The position numbers were made by a program, and so were the translations under genes. Source: Sphaerulina vaccinii (Eukaryota; Ascomycota; Dothideomycetes; Mycosphaerellales; Mycosphaerellaceae). Taken from it: a DNA stretch of 64,000 nt. Under the pieces are notes generated by a model. It saw only the letters and a program-made list of their open reading frames with translations. It had not been told where the DNA came from and ran no database searches. Shown here piece after piece: positions 57,361 to 64,000 of the stretch (position 1 is its first letter; each line of letters starts with the position of its first letter). The stretch is taken from positions 1,240,001-1,304,000 of the forward strand of contig JAKUDP010000011.1 in NCBI GenBank assembly GCA_022570795.1, in the 5' to 3' direction.

Positions 57361-57483
57361 TCAGTAAGGTATGGTGATCGTGGTATCCTTCATGGGTATC
57401 TCTGTTTCACTGTGTGCTTTTGCTTGCTATGTACTAATGGCTCTCGTGGCCCTGGTCAGTCTAGCTAGGCTGGAAGCGCACAC

Positions 57484-58677
57484 TCAAGCGAACTGGCTAC
57501 ACTCCATGACCCACGCGTCATGCTGCTCCTGAGTCTCACCTATAGCCTCTCCGGAAGTTGCTGCGAACCATCCTACTGTAGCGGAAACCTCGCCAGGCAG
57601 ATTGAGACAAGAGACACCCGGGATTGCGAAGTTGGCATCTCTACTGACTGCCTTCGCCGTCTGCAGTACTGTCAGTATGGCGTTGATCACTCGAAGCAGT
57701 ATCAGGAACCACTCACGTCGTTAGGGAAGGCGCCATCGAAGCCCAAACTAAGCTGCACAACAGTTGGTCCGTCGTAGAAGACGTAGCTTCCTGTAAGGTC
57801 CTGTCAGCGGCGAACACGAATTCTTATCTGCTCCAAAACTTACCAAAGATCTCAGTAGACACTCCCGGGCCCGACACAACGTCCAGGCGGTGTAGAGTAC
57901 GGTTCTGATCTTGCTGGTATGTGTTCGTGTAGTAGACGTTGTAGCAGGACGAGTTGCCCGGCTTGATGCAGTGGAGAAGGAGAATCGGAGCGCCAGGTGT
58001 GTAGCTCTTCGCGGCTGTGGTGAAGGTAGTCTTGCCGGCTGCGATATCCCAGAGAGCGGTGTGCAGTCGATTGAACTTGACCTCGGACTGGAGGAGCCCG
58101 TAAGTGCAGGGTAAGGAGCACTGCTTCTCGCGGAGGTAGGACGAGACAACCATTGTGATGGTGTAGACGAGACCGACCTGAGAAATTGTCAGTGATTGAA
58201 TACTGTCACAACGCGTTGATGACTTACAGCGCATGACCATGCGACCGCGTTGTCGCTTTAGACTGGAGAGACGCATTCCTCGACAATGTCATCAGATGAC
58301 GCCAGAATCTTGGAAGAGAGAGACGACTGCGAGCGCTTCTGTCAACCAGCTGTCTCTGGCGGTCCCTGTGCTGAACTGCCGTCACGAGCCTCAAGGTGGC
58401 TGGACTCAAGCAACACGTTCAAGTCGCTCGGAGTCATAACCAGCAAGCCACCGACAGCTCCTGGGTAGTCACCGATGTCGTAGACGCCTGTAGCTTCAAT
58501 AAAGCCACCGCCTGGAACGCGTGAGGTGACGAAACGCATGCCCTGAGGTCCGTCGTGGTGGTCGAAGCGCCAGCCTGGAACCTTGTCGGTCTGGTAGAAG
58601 ACTTCTGCTGGCACTGTGGTTGCGGCGACAGTGGTGGCGAAGGAAACCGCGAGGATAGTGCGGATGACGGACGCCAT
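57484..58677 (-). pseudogene. Secreted protein gene with two in-frame stops
   Basis: Exons are 58677-58228, 58177-57844, 57790-57717 and 57660-57484. The 50, 53 and 56 bp introns all have good GT-AG ends and CTGAC branch sites, and all phases agree. The signal peptide is MASVIRTILAVSFATTVAAT. Visible segments include DHHDGPQGMRFVTSRVPGGG, LREKQCSLPCTYGLLQSEVK and SYVFYDGPTVVQLSLGFDGA. Two stops lie in exon 1: TGA at 58342-58344 and TAA at 58258-58260, flanking SSDDIVEECVSPV, which still looks like protein. No intron removes both. The gene seems recently inactivated, or is a secreted factor lost in this strain. The family is not recognised. Confidence 0.65.
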
Positions 58678-60982
58678 GTTTGTGACTGAGTGAGTGTGCA
58701 ATTGCGAGTGTGGTGGAATTGAATTTGGGTGTGCAGTGCAGAAGAGAAATTCAAACGAGCAAGAGATTTGAGGTTTGTTGTGTCGTGATGTTGAAATTTG
58801 CAGGGGAGGTTTATGGCTAATGGCGCTAGTCAATCGCAACGGTCCCGACGAGGAAGGCACGCCGTTTTCTTCACGCGAACTCGCTGGCAGACCTCATAGG
58901 AACGATCACGACAACGAACAGCCTGTAACATTCGCTCGCGACGGCTGTAGCTCTACAGACATCAGGCAGGTCGGAGCGAGTCCAACCTACTGAGTTCTCA
59001 AGGCGCATGAAGGTGAAGCCACATACAACATCGCCAGAAACAGCCGCCTGGCTTCATCCAACACCGAATGTCCGCATCATCAAAGCTCACTCACTCAACA
59101 ATCACACGCGAAGCAGACGAGAAGAGTCTCTGCGCAAAACAAAACAGCTATGGCAAGCCAAAGGTACGACTGGCTCTCACCATTAACGGCAGGCCTGAGA
59201 GAGCTCGCGCGACAGAGAGATGTACATCCCGATGATTGTTGGACCCAAAGACACGCATGGCCTTCCGCGAGACGTTCCATCACCATCGCTACGACCTTGC
59301 TCTGGCTTCACAAGCGAAAACTGACCATCGAGGTCTCCACGAACCACTAGCCACATGAGCTGTCGAAATCTGGAACCACCAACAAGAGTAAGCCCTGTTA
59401 CTTCAGCGCTCACTGGACCATGCTGATTTCTCACCAACCCAGGTCACGAGCGATGGCATGCGGAGCGTCAGAGAGGCTGGAATCAGCGCCGAGAGGGCTG
59501 AACGCACACAGACCCGGACAAGGAGAAATCTGGCGAAGGTGGTGATACAGAGAGCGAGGATCTGGCGAATGCTTTCTCTGCTTGACCGTTACGACTACGG
59601 CGCCAGGAGGCTGAACTACGACCAAACACGATCGCATGACAAGACGGAGACATGACGGCAGGAAGACATAGCTTTTCCAACGAGGAGTGCATGCGGGTAC
59701 CCACAGCGGCAGCTACACTTGCTGCAAGAGACCCACTACACTGCATCCAAGTGCTTGCTTTACGCCGATGAAATGCCCGCGTATGCTGCCGACATACATG
59801 CAGCAAGCGCACAGCTTCACTGAAAAGCCACTGACCCTGTGCCTAGATTTTTACTTTCATCCACACTTCACGAGCAGTATATACTACTCATCGACAATAA
59901 CTATACTCAACACACAAATTTTCATCATATCAGCAAAGCGAGCTCGAGGAGAATATCAGAGCCTCTGCCCCTCCAACCAGCATCCGCACATCTTCTGTTC
60001 CTCGCGAGAACAAGATGACCACACGTAAGGAGATTCTCACGCGAAGATCATCTTCAAGCACTATATACACACCCCTTCTACAAGAACTGTACCCACCACG
60101 AGCCGGCTCATCATATGCGAGTCCAGAGGTGTCCCTCAACCCCCGAGCCTCCCCTCGAGCAATCGCAGATGGCCAGTTCAAGTTTCACCAAGAAGCACCA
60201 TCGAACAAGACGACTACATCGCCTGCGGCTGTCGCTACAGTACCTACTCGAGGTATCACCAGACGACTACCATCACCCAGCCCAATCAGTGAGCGTCCTG
60301 TGTGATCAAGGCATCGAACCTTGAGACCAGAGAGCGAGCGTCCGTCAGGATTATATGTACGCAGATGGCTGATGCGGTCCTGTTCTGCTGTTTCTCGAGT
60401 CTGCCAGGTTGACTGGAACGCAGAGATTGTTCAGCACCCATTCTTCGTTCAGCACATGGTCTACTCGGTACAGACATGGGACGTCGAAGATAAATAGGAA
60501 GCTCTCTACTGGCAAGAACATTCAATCGAAGTGCTGCTGGGTGTATCAGAGCTACTGTGGTCGTGTGTGTGCTTGACTTCGGTATTGGAAGGGACAAAGG
60601 AAGTTTACTTGCGAAGCCTCATGTTGGATATGTCTACATGGCATCTGCCCAGTACACTATCACCACGACTCAGACCTCAGACGATATCGACTCTGAGCTA
60701 TCTGACCTTTGTCAGCTACCGAGACTCTACATCCTGCTACCTTTGCTAGTGCCAAGATCAGCAAGCCTTCATGCATCCAGCTCTGGGTCTCATCATGGCT
60801 GTCTTAACAAGTATATTAATGTTGGAGAGTGCGTGTGCCCTGGCTACTGGATATCTGCTCAACGTTCTCACGACTCGACAGGCGTCTCCTCCGCCACTCG
60901 ATAATCCCACACAAGTCAGGATCGCCAAGAACCACAAGCGATTCAGGGACCTCATGGCTGTTGCCGGCTGTTCATAATACCC
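58678..60982. other. Gene-poor region with one doubtful small frame
   Basis: A plus-strand frame at 60015-60305 (96 residues, MTTRKEILTRRSSSST) follows a TATATAC near 59878 and a CT/CA-rich leader, so a small gene is possible. It is Ser/Pro-rich with no domain. Nothing else is supported. Confidence 0.3.
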
Positions 60983-61396
60983 GCTATTTCATCAAAAGTG
61001 GCTTATCTATAAGTAGTTTTTAATAAAATAAGCCTACTTGTATAAGCCGCAGAAGATTAGTCAAATAGGGCGAGTTTTATGAAATAAGGCGGTTTTCGGA
61101 AGCGTATAATTCGTGTTTCTGTCTGTGCGAAGACTGCGAGTTAGTAAGGAAACTATATTCGTACGACACCTCGACGACGACAACAAGGACGCAACGTACT
61201 TTAAGGTCGCGGATCTGTCGCTACGAAAGGTAGCGAAGTTCACTTACCTCCGGAACCCCTCGCAAAGCTGAAGTGCGAGATCTAAGGCTTACGAAAAGCG
61301 GCTTATTTAATCAAAAAGCAGCTATTTCATAAAATCTACGGATTGGCTAGAAGGAGCAATTCGTCTTATTAAATAGGCCTTGTTTGATGAAATAGG
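60983..61396. mobile_element. MITE-like element with terminal inverted repeats
   Basis: The left end GCTATTTCATCAAAA (60983-60997) is inverted at the right end as TTTGATGAAATAGGC (61383-61397). Inside, related motifs recur in both orientations: AAATAGGGCGAGTTTTATGA, GGCTTATTTAATCAAAAAGC and GCAGCTATTTCATAAAA. The element is about 414 bp and has no transposase, so it would be non-autonomous. A target-site duplication was not identified. Confidence 0.5.
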
Positions 61397-62155
61397 CTGT
61401 TTGACGAAAGGTTGGCAACATGGCCAAGGTCGTCAGAGAGCAACTGCTTGGTCAAGATGCCAATCTCCATTGAGGACGGAGAGGGTCATGATTTCCGCTC
61501 TGGTTTCATCAGCCGCACCATCAGATACTGACAAGGCTGCTCGCAAGCTCGAGTGTGCCCCCCATAAGTCTGAGAAGGATGAAGAACGACAACCTCAATC
61601 TCCGCTTCATATCCTGGCACAGCAAGAAGAGGGTGCTGGGCAGAGCAAGTCATTCTCGTTCCTTGTTCCCCGAGCCAAGCGAAATCTCTCGATGCATGCT
61701 CGCAAGCCAACAGTTCTCACTGCGAGGAGAAAGAGACCATCTTCATACGCTCTGCCCTTGTGTGTCACTCCTCCACACCGAACACGGTAGCAAGGGCAAT
61801 ATCGAGAGCTACAGGTTGAGGATGGATGGGATGATATACAAGGAGAGCAGGAGTTCCACATCGGTCGAGGAAAGTCGTAAGCGCGAGGAGTTCGAGAGAT
61901 AGTGTCTGACGCCAAGAACACCTTTAAGAGCAACGAAGCCTTGCGGACAGACACGAAGGGCACGTTCATGTCTGGCCACGGATACCAGCTGACTGACTAT
62001 TGTCCCCATCATGGCAGTATCTGGCAGAGCTGATTCGAGGCGTGCAGCAAGACCGACTTCGGATTTGAGGCTAGTGCTCATCCAGCCATCGATAACCCTT
62101 CAAGTCCGGGCGAGAAAGAGACTGCACTGTACTAGAAGGGAGTGATGGGATCCGC
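61397..62155. other. Spacer between two repeat remnants
   Basis: No supported gene. Frames here are short and could be remnants of the same mobile sequence as the gag-like piece that follows. Confidence 0.3.
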
Positions 62156-62790
62156 AAACGCATGACTTGCTTGCGGCGCAGAATACCAACTCTTCAAATG
62201 GCACAGTCCACCTGTCAGTGTTGAGCACGGCGCTTCGTCCAAGGAGAAGATAGACTACCTCAACACAAAGTGCAAGGTGAACATAGAGTGTGCGAAGGAG
62301 ATTGCATTCAGCGGGCTTGAGAACCATCGTCTGAGCGACTGCGCTTCCATATCCGCGTACCTGAACAAGCGAGACACCTTCTGCCTCGACCTCGAGGACC
62401 TTGGTGCCAAGTACTCCATCGATCAACAGTTGTCCACAGCCTTCGCTGGTCTGACTTCAGCATACGACAATTTCACAAGCAACTTGACACTCTCATACTC
62501 ACTCTCACATCGAGATAGATGTGCCGATATCGTTCTGCGAGCCATGCTGCCTTCACGCGACGTTCCTGGTGTCTGCTGGAAAAAGATAGTCAAGAGAGCA
62601 GACTATGGAAGTACAAGCTTCCAAGAGTGGAGTCGTGAAGAGGTGTTGAGCATGCGAATCAGAAGAATCATGACATGTCCAAGCACCACGTCATTGGAGA
62701 GGAGAAGACCACGAAAAGAAGTGCATGCCTTCTCCTGTTATTGCATCTGCAATGGAGCGGCTCATGGATGTCTATAGCCAGATGCTGAGC
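62156..62790 (+). mobile_element. Degraded copia-like gag fragment
   Basis: One frame reads SSKEKIDYLNTKCKVNIEC, then SGLENHRLSDCASISAYLNK, LDLEDLGAKYSIDQQLSTAF and AGLTSAYDNFTSNLTLSYS. This has the pattern of the gag region of Ty1/copia retrotransposons (helix, then L..LG..Y.D...L..F..L...Y). The frame has no Met start, and after it only CYCICN resembles a broken zinc knuckle. No reverse transcriptase or LTR was recognised. The assignment rests on pattern alone. Confidence 0.42.
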
Positions 62791-64000
62791 TTGATAAATC
62801 GCAGCTTACACTCGATCTCGTAGGATCACCCTTGTCTCACTCCGAACAATGGCTGCATCGCGCTCGCACATTGCTTGTAAGACCCGGTGACCGGGTCTCA
62901 GAACGGAGACACCACCTTAGTGTGGATCACTGCGGAGAAGCAGCAGCAGCCAGGCTAGTAGGAGGTAGGTATGAGCTACTTGCTTGGGCGACAAACGACC
63001 GAAATGTCAATGCTGGGCACAGCTATGCGACAGGTCCAATGTATCATGCAGGTGGACGAATGTATCTACATGATACTGCCGACTGCCACCCAACTGCGAT
63101 TTGACGTGGGGAGCTTGATAATTTGGAGCCGGACCCGACGACCTGTATCACATCAGCCTCATTCAACAGAACACGGCAATAAGCATAGAGTGCACACGCA
63201 ATAAGTTCAGTTTTCTCGTGGTGACGATCATGTTGGCTTGATATGAGGGCATTGTCCGTCTTAGGTTTGGGTCAGTTTGATGCAAATGGTCGCCTGCATG
63301 CATGATGTATGTAGGTAGCCCTAACCCAGCAACCCGGCATGCAGATGTGAATAGATGAATTCATCTATGCGGTGACAGTTTGTACCCTGCTATCGTTGAT
63401 GTACTATCCGAACCAGAACCAGAGATGACAAACAGACGAACGTCGCAACGTCCACTGAGTTGCCGAACCATCAGACCCATGACTGGCAAGATGCCGTTGT
63501 ATAGCGGTCAAGAAGAAGATATCAGACCACAGGCACAACTGATGTCAAGTTGTTTCTCGACGTGTCTAGCCTTCTCGGCGTGAGCGTACGAAGCAGATGT
63601 TCTCTGTGGTGTTATTTCACAAGGTCAGCTGAGTGTGGAGCCTTGAAGTCGTCCAACATGCCATTTGAGGCAGACCATTGGCTGGAACACTTTTCGGCGC
63701 CGCCAAGATTCATTTCCACATCGACGCCACCATCTGCACAACTCCAGCTCGAAACTGCATCGAACTGCTATGCTCCAACCATTTCGAGACAGCTACTGCA
63801 GGAACATCCAATCACTAACCTCTTCAAGGATTCGCATTGAGGCGTCATGGCTTTCGTACCTGGTGTGGCTGCATGATCAAATACCCACGTGGCAATACAA
63901 GAAAACGAAGTCGCAACCTGGAACTCGGGATTGCCAGATCCAAGATTCCGCCAATCTTGGGCTTCACGGCCTCTGCGAACAAGTGGAGTGTGTTTCTTGT
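62791..64000. other. Right-end region without supported genes
   Basis: Short frames only (for example 63550-63840), with no domain. The last 160 bp might belong to a gene beyond the window, but nothing recognisable is present. Confidence 0.3.

Noticed and set aside
58228..58677. RIP mutation as cause of the two stops
   Set aside because: Only the TAA fits a CpA to TpA change; surrounding sequence is not AT-enriched, so RIP is not supported.
60290..60325. Perfect tRNA T-arm look-alike on the minus strand (AAGGTTCGATGCCTT)
   Set aside because: No A box, no D arm and no complementary acceptor stem lie at the right distance upstream, so it is not a tRNA gene.

Overview
The window looks like nuclear DNA of a filamentous ascomycete, most likely a Dothideomycete related to Mycosphaerella or Cercospora (inference from protein flavour; no search was run). 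Support comes from short GT-AG introns of about 50-75 bp with CTAAC or CTGAC branch sites, no operons, about 50% GC, and typical fungal proteins: ICE2, NADP-glutamate dehydrogenase, CCE1, VTC1, BUD6 and an ataxin-2/PBP1 homologue.

Layout. 1-3.2 kb: ICE2 (cut by the left edge) and MYG1. 3.8-5.9 kb: first array of a degenerate ~230 bp tRNA-like repeat. 6.0-13.3 kb: an amidohydrolase with an in-frame stop, an F-box protein, a mitochondrial PPR protein and a cwf18-type splicing factor. 14.0-15.9 kb: a secretory precursor with Kex2 and Ste13-type processing sites, convergent with an 83-residue, six-cysteine secreted protein assembled here from three exons. 16.8-26.9 kb: POF1-like nucleotidyltransferase, ThrE-like membrane protein, PCT1 and NADP-GDH, whose last intron has an abnormal donor. 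27.6-34.9 kb: a secreted Ser/Thr-rich protein of eight exons, a secreted tyrosinase of five exons and a shortened beta-propeller protein. 35.2-40.8 kb: AVT transporter, CCE1 resolvase, VTC1 and a Tctex-type dynein light chain. 41.5-45 kb: two more arrays of the tRNA-like repeat facing each other. 45.7-53.5 kb: PBP1 (with an apparent frameshift) and BUD6, divergently transcribed. 53.7-54.4 kb: a fourth array. 54.7-58.7 kb: a GPI-anchored Cys-rich protein, a minisatellite and a secreted-protein gene with two stops and a duplicated last exon. 59-64 kb: gene-poor, with a MITE-like element and a copia-like gag remnant.

Housekeeping genes sit in compact blocks separated by repeat arrays and by islands of secreted, fast-evolving genes. 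The two strongest candidates for something undescribed are the tRNA-like repeat arrays (about 27 units in total) and the Kex2-processed repeat precursor. All multi-exon models were built by eye from splice signals and frame agreement.
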